Below, one piece after another: positions 18,093-27,071 of a stretch of DNA of 64,000 nucleotides (positions within the stretch are counted from its first letter, which is position 1; the number at the start of each line of letters is the position of its first letter). The position numbers and the translations under genes are program-made. The notes beneath the pieces are model-generated. The model did not search any database. It was given only the letters and a program-made list of their open reading frames with translations, and was not told the DNA's origin. The DNA lies in assembly GCF_014284335.1 (NCBI RefSeq), contig NZ_JACOGF010000001.1, positions 620,001-684,000 on the forward strand, read 5' to 3'. Source of the DNA: Undibacterium hunanense (lineage in GTDB: Bacteria; Pseudomonadota; Gammaproteobacteria; Burkholderiales; Burkholderiaceae_D).

Positions 18093-18155
18093 TGCTCTCC
18101 CCTTTTTTCGCCTCAACGGCAAATTCTCACACTTGCCATTTTGCGGCAAAAGGCA

Positions 18156-18896
18156 TCAACTCAAAGTCAAGATCTGACTGGCTTTACTGGCGTTATTCTC
18201 GGCATTCTGCAATAACTTCATCTGCAGTTCGAAACTGCGGGCCAGATTGATCATGCTGACCATGGATTCCACCACGTTGACATTGCTGTTTTCCAGCATG
18301 CCGCCGGCAACAGTCACTACCGGATCGGCATCTACCGCCGTACCATCCTTGGTTTTGAACAAACCATCTTCGCCACGCACCAGATTCTCTTCCGGCGGGT
18401 TGACCAGTTTCAGCCTGCCTATGACCTGTACCGCACCAGGCTTGGTGCCCATGGGTATGGTCGAGACTGTGCCGTCCTTGGCAATTTCGATAGAGACTTC
18501 TGGCGGTATGGTGATGGGGCCACCATCACCCACCAGATTCAGGCCATCCTGCGTTTGCAGGATGCCGTTTTCGCTGACTTTCAAACTGCCATGACGGGTA
18601 TAGACTTCAGAACCATCCGGCTTTTCCACCGCCAGCCAGCCCTTGCCCTGAACCGCCACATCCAGCTCACGCCCGGTAACCTGCATACTGCCGGTAGAAA
18701 AATCCGTACCGGCAGTCGAATCAACTACAAAGGCCCGCGTTGGCAAGCCATCACCCAGCACGGGTACGGCACGGAAAGAATCAAGTTGCGCCCGAAAGCC
18801 GGTAGTAGATACATTCGCCAGATTATGCGACGTCGTCGCCTGCTGTTCGAGGATGTGCTTGGCACCTGTCATCGCGGTGTAAACTAACCTGTCCAC
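18156..18896 (-). CDS. flgF: Flagellar proximal rod protein FlgF
   Basis: A proximal rod subunit of 246 residues. It begins MDRLVYTAMTGAKHILEQQ and has ATTSHNLANVSTTGFRAQLD and DVAVQGKGWLAVEKPDGSE. The C-terminus has NVNVVESMVSMINLARSFEL, which distinguishes FlgF from FlgG. It sits between flgE and flgG in the standard order. Confidence 0.95.
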   Translation of the reverse strand: MDRLVYTAMTGAKHILEQQATTSHNLANVSTTGFRAQLDSFRAVPVLGDGLPTRAFVVDSTAGTDFSTGSMQVTGRELDVAVQGKGWLAVEKPDGSEVYTRHGSLKVSENGILQTQDGLNLVGDGGPITIPPEVSIEIAKDGTVSTIPMGTKPGAVQVIGRLKLVNPPEENLVRGEDGLFKTKDGTAVDADPVVTVAGGMLENSNVNVVESMVSMINLARSFELQMKLLQNAENNASKASQILTLS

Positions 18897-18965
18897 AACA
18901 TCCTCCCTGTCTGCTCAATACGGACCATAAAAAATCGCTTAAGTCTATTCACGCTCTTCAGTCTA

Positions 18966-20306
18966 TTAACGCAGGTTGACCAGCGTCTGCAATACCTGAT
19001 CCTGGGTCTTGATGGTTTGCGCATTGGCCTGATACACGCGCTGCGCGGTAATCATGTTGACCAGCTCACCGGTCAGATCGGTATTCGAATCTTCTGTCGC
19101 TGATGAAGTCAGTGTACCCAGGCTGCCGGAATTTGGCGGGCCTATCAGTGCGTTACCAGAAGTTGCTGTTTCTATCCACTGGTTATCACCAGTCGATTGC
19201 AAGCCATTCGGATTGGTGAAATTGGCCAGTACCACTTGGGCCAGCACAGCCGTTTTACCATTGGTATAGCTACCAACAATGGTGCCATCCTTGGCAGTAT
19301 TGAATTTCGACAGTTTGCCGGAGGCATAACCATCCTGGGTATTTTTGCTGACACTGAAATCAGAACCAAACTGCGTCGTACCGGTGAAATCGTATTTGAT
19401 ATCCACAGTGGTATTAATCGGTGTTACGGCGCCGGTACCAACAGGCACGGTCAATTTAAATGCCTTGGGATCAGTTGCTGCAAACGGTGGCGTTGCCACG
19501 GTCAGCTTACCCAGATTGTCGAAGCCGATACGGCCTATGGAGTTGGTGGTAGCACCAGTACCGGCAATCAACACACCGTCGACGGTCGCAAACACATCCC
19601 ATTCTATGGTGGCCGGTGCTGTAGGTGGCGTGGCCGCATTCAGGTTATCCACCTTCACGAAGAACGACTGTACAACGTGCGAGTTACCCAGACTATCGAA
19701 CACCGCAATCGAAGTGGAGCTATTGTAGGTCGTAGGATCAGTAGGGCTGAAGGCAGTTGGCGTGATCACCGGAGGAATGGCAACCGGCGTCTGCGTACCT
19801 GGAACCAGTTTGCGCGAATCAAGGTTCATGACCGAATTGATGATCGCCGTTTGTGCCGGTGGAATATCTGCCGTATTGATATTGATCGGTGCTGCCGCGC
19901 CAGTGGACAAAACACCAGCCGAATTGGCCACATAACCTGTCAGTTGCGCACCCTGAGCATTGACGATATTGCCCTGCTTATCCAGCTGGAACTGACCATT
20001 GCGCGAATACGTAATCGCGCCATTGGTCGACATACGGAAAAAACCGCCACCGTTAATCGCGATATCCAGCGGGTTATTCGTCGTCGAGATATTACCCTGG
20101 GTGAACTGCTGCACCACACCCGATACCTTGGTACCAATACCCACAGTGCCGCCGGAAGAACCATTGAGCGAGTTGGCATAGACGTCAGCAAACTGTGTCT
20201 GCCCCTGTTTGAAACCAACAGTACTGGCATTGGAAATATTGTTACCGATGACGTCCAGTGATTTGGAAGCCGCATTCAGTCCGCTTAAGCCTTGTTGAAA
20301 ACCCAT
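18966..20306 (-). CDS. flgE: Flagellar hook protein FlgE
   Basis: The hook subunit, 446 residues. The N-terminus (MGFQQGLSGLNAASKSLDVI, GNNISNASTVGFKQGQTQF) and the C-terminus (TEDSNTDLTGELVNMITAQR, then VYQANAQTIKTQDQVLQTL) are canonical. The central region is proline- and threonine-rich, as expected for the exposed hook domains. It lies 62 bases downstream of flgD, its capping protein. Confidence 0.96.
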   Translation of the reverse strand: MGFQQGLSGLNAASKSLDVIGNNISNASTVGFKQGQTQFADVYANSLNGSSGGTVGIGTKVSGVVQQFTQGNISTTNNPLDIAINGGGFFRMSTNGAITYSRNGQFQLDKQGNIVNAQGAQLTGYVANSAGVLSTGAAAPININTADIPPAQTAIINSVMNLDSRKLVPGTQTPVAIPPVITPTAFSPTDPTTYNSSTSIAVFDSLGNSHVVQSFFVKVDNLNAATPPTAPATIEWDVFATVDGVLIAGTGATTNSIGRIGFDNLGKLTVATPPFAATDPKAFKLTVPVGTGAVTPINTTVDIKYDFTGTTQFGSDFSVSKNTQDGYASGKLSKFNTAKDGTIVGSYTNGKTAVLAQVVLANFTNPNGLQSTGDNQWIETATSGNALIGPPNSGSLGTLTSSATEDSNTDLTGELVNMITAQRVYQANAQTIKTQDQVLQTLVNLR

Positions 20307-20368
20307 GATTTTTCTCCGTTACTTTGAATAGTTCATTGACACTGTTTGATTCGGGATCACTCCAGACA

Positions 20369-21037
20369 TCAATAGATTTGCTTCACATCACTCATGCTGA
20401 CATCGCCCACATTCGCCACACTCAGTTTCACCCCCGAGGAACCCGAAGTAATACTGGACACCACACCAAAAGCCAGATTGGTAGCCGCCAGCTTCTTGTC
20501 GCCCGAATCGGCAGTGACATCAAAGGTATAGACACCATTAGCGGCGGTTGTACCGGCATCGGTTTTACCATCCCAGGTCAGCGTGTTTACGCCCTGCGGC
20601 AAGGCGTCCACACTCATTTTTCTGACGACGGCACCGGCACTGTCACGTATTTCCACGGAAACCTTGGTTGCCGCCTGAGGCAGGTCAACCGCATAGATGC
20701 CCTTGCCGTCCGTGACTGCCATCGTATTACCCGGGGCGATCACGCCATGGCCTATCATATTGGCGGCCTGCAGGTTCTGGCTGGCCAGGAAACTGGCATT
20801 CATCGCCGTAACCGTTGTATTCAACTTCTCGATACCACTCACTGTTGACAATTGCGCCATCTGGCTGGTCACCTGGGCATTGTCCATGGGGTTCAGCGGA
20901 TCCTGGTTTTTCAACTGTGTGACCAGCAGAGTCATGAAACGATTTTGCGCATCCTCGGTTGAGTTGGCCGATGTTTTGCTGCCATTCATCGTCGCCAGCA
21001 GGGTCGGGTCAACGGCATCAGTCTGTATGGTAGTCAT
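20369..21037 (-). CDS. flgD: Flagellar hook-capping protein FlgD
   Basis: A 222-residue scaffold that sits at the tip of the growing hook and is later discarded. The N-terminal export and capping region has FMTLLVTQLKNQDPLNPMDN and AQVTSQMAQLSTVSGIEKLN. The C-terminal part carries FlgD-type Ig and tudor-like beta domains (VRKMSVDALPQGVNTLTWDG). It lies between flgC and flgE. Confidence 0.95.
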   Translation of the reverse strand: MTTIQTDAVDPTLLATMNGSKTSANSTEDAQNRFMTLLVTQLKNQDPLNPMDNAQVTSQMAQLSTVSGIEKLNTTVTAMNASFLASQNLQAANMIGHGVIAPGNTMAVTDGKGIYAVDLPQAATKVSVEIRDSAGAVVRKMSVDALPQGVNTLTWDGKTDAGTTAANGVYTFDVTADSGDKKLAATNLAFGVVSSITSGSSGVKLSVANVGDVSMSDVKQIY

Positions 21038-21059
21038 CTTCTATTCCTTTACACTAAAC

Positions 21060-21464
21060 TTATTGACCCAGAGTCAATGTTTTCAACAACATGGTTTTGG
21101 CCGCATTCATGACTTCCACATTGTTCTGGTAAGAACGCGATGCGGATATCATATTGACCATTTCTTCCACCACATTCACATTCGGTGTGGCGACATAGCC
21201 CTTTTCATCAGCCAGCGGATGCTTGGGGTCGTACATCAGTTTAGGCGGATTACTGTCTTCTACAACCTCATTCACCTTGACGGCGGTGGAAGCTGTACCC
21301 GCCACAGGCACGGCACTGAAAACCACCTGCTTGGCTTTATACGGCTGACCATCAGAACTGGTGACACTATCGGCATTCGCCAGGTTGCTTGACACCACGT
21401 TCAGCCGCTGCGATTGCGCACTCATGGCTGAACCGGCAACATTAAATACATTAAAGAGTGACAT
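21060..21464 (-). CDS. flgC: Flagellar proximal rod protein FlgC
   Basis: A 134-residue rod subunit. It begins [20 protein letters not shown] and contains [20 protein letters not shown]. The segment [20 protein letters not shown] and the C-terminal [20 protein letters not shown] are diagnostic for FlgC. It lies 61 bases downstream of flgB. Confidence 0.95.
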   Translation of the reverse strand: MSLFNVFNVAGSAMSAQSQRLNVVSSNLANADSVTSSDGQPYKAKQVVFSAVPVAGTASTAVKVNEVVEDSNPPKLMYDPKHPLADEKGYVATPNVNVVEEMVNMISASRSYQNNVEVMNAAKTMLLKTLTLGQ

Positions 21465-21525
21465 GATGATAATCCTTGTATTCGTGCTTCTATACGTGCG
21501 CTATACGTGCTCTGCAATCTCAGCT

Positions 21526-21933
21526 TCAGCCCTGTATTGCCGCCAGCATATTTTTAATCTGCATATTGATGATGGTCAGACTGGCCTCATAGCGCAATGC
21601 ATTGTCGGTAAACTGATTGCGTTCCACATCCATATCCACCGTATTGCCATCCACACTGCCCTGTATCGTAGGGCGGTACTGGGCAGCCACACCTGCTACC
21701 GTACTTGCCGTATCCAGATGCTGGCTGGCCGTTTTATTCAATGCAGTGGGTGACTGCGTCAGGTTCTGGTGCAGGGCATTACTCAGCGCTGCCGAAAAAT
21801 CAACATCTTTGGCTTTGTAATTCGGTGTATCCGCATTGGCAATATTTGATGCCAGCAATTGCTGACGCTGCCCCCTGACGGACAGAGCCGCTTCATGAAA
21901 GCGCAAGAAATCATCCAATCCACCAGCCATCAT
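21526..21933 (-). CDS. flgB: Flagellar proximal rod protein FlgB
   Basis: A 135-residue rod subunit and the first gene of the flgB-to-flgL run. Motifs are LRFHEAALSVRGQRQQLLAS, NIANADTPNYKAKDVDFS and the C-terminal RYEASLTIINMQIKNMLAAI. There is a tandem ATGATG start preceded by GGAGAAG, so the second ATG at 21930 is equally likely. It diverges from flgA, so the early flagellar promoters must lie between 21934 and 22106. No clear consensus was recognised there. Confidence 0.95.
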   Translation of the reverse strand: MMAGGLDDFLRFHEAALSVRGQRQQLLASNIANADTPNYKAKDVDFSAALSNALHQNLTQSPTALNKTASQHLDTASTVAGVAAQYRPTIQGSVDGNTVDMDVERNQFTDNALRYEASLTIINMQIKNMLAAIQG

Positions 21934-22106
21934 CTTCTCCTTTTCACCGATCAGGCATGCCCACGGTTTGCTATACCTTGCATATTATTCGTCGCCACAC
22001 AAGTTTGATCAGACAAGCAGAACGAGAAAACCCCGCTTATTCCCGCTTTCAAAAATCGAAGGGAATCCTAAAATGGAATCCGGAACAGATAAACGCAGGA
22101 ATCAGG

Positions 22107-22856
22107 ATGAAACCTCCACTACACACAGGCAAACGGCTGTCAGCATCGCTTTTGATAGCAATGGCTGGCGTGGTTGGCATGACTGGCATAGCTGGGATAA
22201 CAGGGGCGGCGCAGGCAGCCAACCCTGCCACGCAACAAGACCCGGCCCAGCTCAAGCAGGTGGCACTTGATTTTCTGACATTACAAACCAGCGGCTTGAA
22301 CGGTGAAGTGCAAATTACAGTCGCCGACGTCGACAAGCGCCTGAATCTGCAAGCCTGCGACGCTCTCAATCCTTATTTGCCGCCAGGCAGCAAACCCTGG
22401 GGTAAGGTCACGCTGGCCATCAAATGCGGCGCACCAGCCACCTGGCTCATCTATTTGCAGGCCAATGTGCAGGTCACGGCAGATTATTATGTGACTGCCA
22501 ACGCTATTTCTCATGGGCAAGTCATTACCATGGCCGACCTGAGCAAAATGCGTGGTGATATTTCGAAATTGCCAGCCGGTGTTGTCACCAGCCCTGAACA
22601 GGCCGTTGGCAAAAGCATGCAGATGTCCCTGACTTCCGGCAGCATATTGCGGGCCGACGTATTGAAAAGCCCGGCAGTAGTACAACAAGGGCAATCGGTA
22701 AGGGTAATCAGCACTGGCCCCGGCTTCCAGGTCGCTACCGACGCGGTAGCACTGAACAATGCCTCTGACGGACAAGTTGCCAAAGCCAAAACAAGTTCGG
22801 GACAGACCATTAGCGGTATCGCCAAAAATGGTGGCATCATAGAAATAGTTTACTAG
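22107..22856 (+). CDS. flgA: Flagellar P-ring assembly chaperone FlgA
   Basis: A periplasmic chaperone needed for P-ring formation by FlgI. It has 249 residues from the ATG at 22107, which follows AGGAATCAGG. The frame is open further upstream, but the signal peptide (KRLSASLLIAMAGVVGMTGI, cleavage near AAQAA) begins here. The C-terminal SAF/ChapFlgA domain includes VITMADLSKMRGDISKLPAG, RADVLKSPAVVQQGQSVRVI and GQTISGIAKNGGIIEIVY. Confidence 0.93.
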   Translation: MKPPLHTGKRLSASLLIAMAGVVGMTGIAGITGAAQAANPATQQDPAQLKQVALDFLTLQTSGLNGEVQITVADVDKRLNLQACDALNPYLPPGSKPWGKVTLAIKCGAPATWLIYLQANVQVTADYYVTANAISHGQVITMADLSKMRGDISKLPAGVVTSPEQAVGKSMQMSLTSGSILRADVLKSPAVVQQGQSVRVISTGPGFQVATDAVALNNASDGQVAKAKTSSGQTISGIAKNGGIIEIVY

Positions 22857-22918
22857 CAAAAAAGAAATGCTTAAAAGAAATGCAATTAAGAGAGTGCAAT
22901 ATTTTTTTAAGGTAAGGT

Positions 22919-22945
22919 TAAAGTTTAAAATTACACAGCCGATAA
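22919..22945 (+). promoter_or_regulatory. Sigma-28 promoter of flgMN (exact consensus)
   Basis: TAAAGTTT, exactly 11 bp, then GCCGATAA. Both elements are identical to the enteric FliA consensus. It lies 43 bases upstream of the flgM start, so flgM (anti-FliA) is itself controlled by FliA. Confidence 0.9.
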
Positions 22946-22988
22946 ACTGGATGTAGATGTTTGTAATTCCCATACTGAGGGTATCGCT

Positions 22989-23297
22989 GTGAAAATTGAT
23001 GACGCACTTAACAAGACCTCTGGGCTGCCCGTAAGCCCCCAGCAGGCACGCACGGAAAAACCGGCAGATAACACACCGGCTCCCGTTGCGAATTCGTCGA
23101 AGGTGCAAATTTCGACCCTGTCCACGCAATTGCAGGCACTGCAAAGCACACAGGCAAGCAATGCCGTATTCGAGACGAAGAAGGTGGAAGAGATCAAGCT
23201 GGCCATTTCTGAGGGACGCTTTCAAGTGAACTCGGAAAAAGTCGCTGATGGTCTTCTGGAAACAGTCAAAGACTTACTTAACGCAAGAAAACGCTAG
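22989..23297 (+). CDS. flgM: Anti-sigma-28 factor FlgM
   Basis: A 102-residue protein that holds FliA inactive until the hook-basal body is complete and FlgM is exported. It begins MKIDDALNKTSGLPVSPQQA, with a Pro/Ala-rich unstructured N-terminal half. The FliA-binding C-terminal half has VEEIKLAISEGRFQVNSEKV and ADGLLETVKDLLNARKR. A perfect sigma-28 promoter lies upstream and flgN starts two bases after its stop. Confidence 0.95.
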   Translation: MKIDDALNKTSGLPVSPQQARTEKPADNTPAPVANSSKVQISTLSTQLQALQSTQASNAVFETKKVEEIKLAISEGRFQVNSEKVADGLLETVKDLLNARKR

Positions 23298-23299
23298 CC

Positions 23300-23803
23300 A
23301 TGAACCCAACAAGTTCCGGACATACCGCAATTGAACAATGCCTGAAGGAAGAAGTCGTCACCATGTCTTCCCTGGCTGAATTGCTGAAAAAAGAGCAGTC
23401 CGCACTTGTTGATAGCGATGTCAATTTACTTAACGATTACACCCAAAGCAAAGGGCAACTGGTCGGCAAGATGTCCGAACTGGAAAAAAAGCGCAATGCA
23501 TTTTTGACGCAACTTGGTTACCGGGCAGATCTGGATGGCATGAACGCCTATTTACAGCAGGCCGACAGTGTCGATAATGCGCCAAATGCGACCCTGTACT
23601 GGGATCAGCTTCTGCAATTGTCCATGCAGGCAAAAGAAGACAACAAGACCAATGGATTGTTGATCAACCGCCGTCTGGCACAAAGCCAGGCCATGTTGAG
23701 CGTATTACAACAAGGCAACCAGGCCGCATCATCTCCCATGTATGGTCCCAACGGCCAGTCCACGATCAAAGGTACCTCTGGCAAGGGCTATATAGCTACA
23801 TAG
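23300..23803 (+). CDS. flgN: Flagellar export chaperone FlgN
   Basis: A 167-residue, mostly helical cytoplasmic chaperone for FlgK and FlgL. The pattern ECLKEEVVTMSSLAELLKKE, with LLNDYTQSKGQLVGKMSELE and QAKEDNKTNGLLINRRLAQS, matches FlgN. It is co-transcribed with flgM and followed by a strong terminator. Confidence 0.9.
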   Translation: MNPTSSGHTAIEQCLKEEVVTMSSLAELLKKEQSALVDSDVNLLNDYTQSKGQLVGKMSELEKKRNAFLTQLGYRADLDGMNAYLQQADSVDNAPNATLYWDQLLQLSMQAKEDNKTNGLLINRRLAQSQAMLSVLQQGNQAASSPMYGPNGQSTIKGTSGKGYIAT

Positions 23804-23832
23804 CGCCTCAATATAGCCAGCGCCCATGAGAA

Positions 23833-23858
23833 AACAGACCCGCATCGGGTCTGTTTTT
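23833..23858. terminator. Terminator between convergent flgN and motD
   Basis: The nine-base stem AACAGACCC/GGGTCTGTT is followed by T5 on the plus strand. The mirrored A-run gives some T on the minus strand, so it may serve both directions. Confidence 0.85.
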
Positions 23859-23900
23859 GTTTCTGCCTACATTTTTTAGCCAGCTAAAAAGCAAATCATT

Positions 23901-24737
23901 TTAAGGCAGCGGTGCCGGCGCCACAGCCGGTAGCGATGATGTTGCCGGCAGCGACACCGCTGCCGGGGCCGTCGGCGCGATAGGCACATCCACCGCAGCC
24001 TCTGGCAATACTGCCAGTATGGTCACAGACACCCGGCGATTTCTGGCCCGGCCTTCTGGCGTATCGTTGTCACTGACCGGCAATTTAGCGCCCTGCCCTA
24101 CGGCTGTCACCCTGATTTCATCGACACCGTTTTCCGTCAGCAGCCTGGCAACCGTGCTGGCGCGCACGGCTGATAATTCCCAGTTGGAAGGGAAAATCGG
24201 GTTCTTGATAGGTACATTATCAGTATGCCCTTCCACCTGTATGGCATGGGTATCGACCTTGAGGACACCGGCGATCGCTTTCAACGCCTGTATCGAATCC
24301 ACATTCAGGCGTGCCTCACCCGGCGCAAACAGCAGGCTGGCATTGATTTCTATGGTAATGCCGCGACTGGTCTGGCTAACCCTGACCTTACCTTCACGCA
24401 CCAATGGTTCCAGCACGGTCAGGATATCCTTGGCCATGGTGGTCATTTGAGCTTTTTCCTTGCGCAAGGCTTCATTCGCACGGGTGCTTTTTACCAGTGG
24501 CAGCGGGTCTAGCTTGACGACCGGTTCGTTCGGCATATCCACGGTCTTGGGATTGACCATAACCTTGCCAAAAGCCCCCGTCAGCGAATTTGACAAGACC
24601 CTGTACTTACCCTCGTTCAGAGAAGAAATCGCATACATCACCACAAAGAAGGCAAACAACAGCGTAATAAAATCGGCGTAAGAAACCAGCCAGCGCTCGT
24701 GGTTTTCAGGTTCTTCGTGGTATTTTCTTCTGGCCAT
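23901..24737 (-). CDS. motD: Flagellar motor stator protein MotD (MotB-like)
   Basis: A 278-residue peptidoglycan-anchored stator subunit. One N-terminal membrane helix (ERWLVSYADFITLLFAFFVV) carries the conserved proton-binding aspartate in YADF. The C-terminal OmpA/MotB domain has IQVEGHTDNVPIKN, FPSNWELSAVRASTVARLL and EGRARNRRVSV. The end is an Ala/Pro/Val-rich tail. It lies 33 bases downstream of motC, and the pair resembles the MotCD stator of Pseudomonas. Confidence 0.92.
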   Translation of the reverse strand: MARRKYHEEPENHERWLVSYADFITLLFAFFVVMYAISSLNEGKYRVLSNSLTGAFGKVMVNPKTVDMPNEPVVKLDPLPLVKSTRANEALRKEKAQMTTMAKDILTVLEPLVREGKVRVSQTSRGITIEINASLLFAPGEARLNVDSIQALKAIAGVLKVDTHAIQVEGHTDNVPIKNPIFPSNWELSAVRASTVARLLTENGVDEIRVTAVGQGAKLPVSDNDTPEGRARNRRVSVTILAVLPEAAVDVPIAPTAPAAVSLPATSSLPAVAPAPLP

Positions 24738-24770
24738 AGGGTTCTTTAAGGCATTACAACAGGCAAGCCA

Positions 24771-25511
24771 TCAATTTCTATGATTGGTCAATCGTTCTTC
24801 CACCACACGCGGGCTGTCGCCCAGGGCAATACTGTAAAAAATGTCGGATAACATTTCCCGTCGCGTGACTTCCCGGTTGATGATTTCTTTCAACTTGTGG
24901 CTGACCGGCAAGAACAACAGATTGGCCATGCCCACGCCATAAATCGTTGCCACAAAGGCGACGGCAATGCCACCGCCCAGTTTGGATGGGTCTGTCAGGT
25001 TTTCCATCACATGTATCAAGCCCAGCACGGCCCCAAGAATACCAATGGTGGGCGAATAACCGCCTGCGGCTTCCCAGATTTTGGCGGATTGGCGCTGCTC
25101 CATCTCATACAGCGAAATATCAACGTCCAGAATGTCCTTGAGCCGGATCGGGTCAATACCATCAATGACGAGGCGCAAGCCCTTGCTGATGAAGGGATCA
25201 GTCGACGCGTTCATATAGCGTTCCAGGCTGAGAAAGCCTTCCCTTCGGGCGACCACACTCCAGATCAGCGCATCTTCCACATTCTTTTTGCTATTGTCCG
25301 GCGGCTCCGACACCACCCAGCGCAACATGCGCACGCCCTGGGTAAAGGCCTTGATACGGCTTTGCATCAGTACCGCACCTATGGTGCCCACCACCACGAT
25401 AACAAACGCAGCCGGCTGCACCAGGGAGGAAAGACGGCCACCTTCCAGCAACTGCCCGGAAACGATGCCGACAATGATCAGTAAAAGTCCGACTATGCTA
25501 GCCCAGTCCAC
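24771..25511 (-). CDS. motC: Flagellar motor stator protein MotC (MotA-like)
   Basis: A 246-residue, four-helix membrane stator subunit that forms a proton channel with MotD. It begins MDWASIVGLLLIIVGIVSGQ and contains GGRLSSLVQPAAFVIVVVGT and AAGGYSPTIGILGAVLGLIH. GMANLLFLPVSHKLKEII follows near the C-terminus. Its start overlaps the fliA end by 19 bases, so it is probably translated from the flhF-flhG-fliA transcript. Confidence 0.92.
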   Translation of the reverse strand: MDWASIVGLLLIIVGIVSGQLLEGGRLSSLVQPAAFVIVVVGTIGAVLMQSRIKAFTQGVRMLRWVVSEPPDNSKKNVEDALIWSVVARREGFLSLERYMNASTDPFISKGLRLVIDGIDPIRLKDILDVDISLYEMEQRQSAKIWEAAGGYSPTIGILGAVLGLIHVMENLTDPSKLGGGIAVAFVATIYGVGMANLLFLPVSHKLKEIINREVTRREMLSDIFYSIALGDSPRVVEERLTNHRN

Positions 25512-26224
25512 GCCTTCTCCCTTAAGTACGCCCTGAGCCTGGCGACCGCCTGACTATGCAATTGCGACACCCGTGATTCAGATACCCCCATCACGGCCCC
25601 GATTTCCTTCAAATTCAATTCTTGCTCATAATACAAGCCCATCAGCAATTTCTCTCGCTCGGGCAAGCTGTCAATCGCCCCGATCACGGCATCCCGGAAA
25701 TCATCATTCAACAAATCCTGCAGGGGGTCGCCCGACAGGTCAGAACAATAATGATCAAGAAAATGCTCTTTGGTATCGGCATCATGAAAATCTTCGTAAT
25801 ACACCAGTTGATGGCCACCGCTGTCGGTCAGCATGTCCTGGTATTCTTCCAGCGACAGCTTGAGCGACTTGGCGACCTCGGTTTCCAGAGGTGGCCTGCC
25901 CAGCTTTTGCTGCAAGGTGTTCATGGCATTTTCTATCTTGCGCATGTTCTGGCGTACGCCGCGCGGCAACCAGTCGCTGCTGCGTAATTCATCCAGCATG
26001 GCACCACGTATGCGTTGCACGGCATAGGTTTCAAACTGGGCGCCATGTGTGTCTTCATAGCGGTTGACGGCATCCAGCAGACCTATCATGCCCGCCTGCA
26101 CAAGATCATCCACCTCCACACTGGGAGGCAGACGCGCCTTCAACTGGTAAGCAAGGCGCTTGACCAGTGGGGCGTGCTCCCGAAGGAGGAAGTTTTTATC
26201 GGACTTTCCGCTAGCGGTGTACAT
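25493..26224 (-). CDS. fliA: RNA polymerase sigma factor FliA (sigma-28)
   Basis: Directs RNA polymerase to late flagellar promoters such as those found upstream of flgM and flgK. ATG at 26224 (MYTASGKSDKNFLL) gives 243 residues and is the usual start in related species. The upstream ATG at 26248 would overlap flhG. Region 2 has VDDLVQAGMIGLLDAVNRYE and RIRGAMLDELRSSDWLPRGV. Region 4 has LPEREKLLMGLYYEQELNLK and EIGAVMGVSESRVSQLHSQA. Confidence 0.95.
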   Translation of the reverse strand: MYTASGKSDKNFLLREHAPLVKRLAYQLKARLPPSVEVDDLVQAGMIGLLDAVNRYEDTHGAQFETYAVQRIRGAMLDELRSSDWLPRGVRQNMRKIENAMNTLQQKLGRPPLETEVAKSLKLSLEEYQDMLTDSGGHQLVYYEDFHDADTKEHFLDHYCSDLSGDPLQDLLNDDFRDAVIGAIDSLPEREKLLMGLYYEQELNLKEIGAVMGVSESRVSQLHSQAVARLRAYLREKAWTGLA

Positions 26225-26228
26225 GTAT

Positions 26229-27071
26229 TTATATTCCGAGACCGACACCCAGCTCAGGGACTCCCTCTAAACATAATGTCGAACGCGCAGTCATTGCCAA
26301 TTGCTCCGCCAGCCTGGAAAAAGCCAGTGAAGCACGCGCTTTTGGAAAAGCGTCAATCACGGAACGTCCCAAATGCGCTGCCTTTCTTACATGCTCATCT
26401 TCCGGCACATGGCCGACATAGTGCAAAGGCACAGCCAGGTAACGGCTGGCGGCCTGCGCCATATTTGTGTAAATCAATCTCGCCTCTTTTTCTGATGCGC
26501 CGGATACCAGAATACCGTAACCGCGCCTTCCTACCCTGTTGCTGACCCGCTTGATCAGTCCGTATGCGGCCTTGATCATATGCGGATCGGCAGAAACCTG
26601 TATCACCAATTCGCTGTCATCCAGTGACGCCAGCGCAAATGCGTCATTCGCATTGATATCGCCATCAACCATCACCAGGTCAGCCTGATTGGCCACGACA
26701 TCAAACACTTCAGTCAGTTGCCGCGCACTTTCTGGCGGCAAAGCAGACGTGACCGATGCCTGCCTGGTCAGCATTGTGACCGACAAACCGGCAGCCACCA
26801 TTTTGATCGCTTCCTTCATTGTACGCTGTTGTCTCGCTACATCCAACAAGGTACGATCATTGCTTGCATTCAGCCAGGCCCCAATGCTGTTGTCCGAAGC
26901 CCGCGCATCGATCATCAATACCTCACTACCCTGCCTGGCAAGCGTTACGCCGAGATTCACCAACATGCCACTTTTTTCATCTTCTTTCAAGGCTGACAGA
27001 AAAGTGAACACTCTGGGTTTGGGGTTGGCCAGCATGCGGCGCAGGCCTTCTGCCTGATCAAAACTAGCCAA
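26229..27071 (-). CDS. flhG: FlhG/FleN-like MinD-family protein lacking a Walker A motif
   Basis: Position between flhF and fliA and the overall fold identify it as FlhG, a regulator of flagellar number. TTG at 27071 is preferred: it has GGAGG seven bases upstream and overlaps the flhF end by eight bases, giving 280 residues. True FlhG has a KGGVGKT-type deviant Walker A. Here the corresponding stretch is FTFLSALKEDEKSGMLVNLG, followed by VLMIDARASDNSIG and DLVMVDGDINANDAF. ATP binding in the usual manner therefore looks lost. The C-terminal amphipathic part (EDEHVRKAAHLGRSVIDAFP) is retained. Confidence 0.82.
   Translation of the reverse strand: MASFDQAEGLRRMLANPKPRVFTFLSALKEDEKSGMLVNLGVTLARQGSEVLMIDARASDNSIGAWLNASNDRTLLDVARQQRTMKEAIKMVAAGLSVTMLTRQASVTSALPPESARQLTEVFDVVANQADLVMVDGDINANDAFALASLDDSELVIQVSADPHMIKAAYGLIKRVSNRVGRRGYGILVSGASEKEARLIYTNMAQAASRYLAVPLHYVGHVPEDEHVRKAAHLGRSVIDAFPKARASLAFSRLAEQLAMTARSTLCLEGVPELGVGLGI

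Noticed and set aside
18093..18149. N-terminal extension of flgG
   Set aside because: FlgG proteins begin with the MIRSLW-type start. The upstream residues are basic and unrelated to rod proteins.
19197..20261. 354-codon plus-strand open frame
   Set aside because: Antisense to flgE; low-complexity translation with unusual residue use.
21957..22106. N-terminal extension of flgA
   Set aside because: The signal peptide begins at the later ATG (22107), which has its own ribosome site. The extension would bury it.
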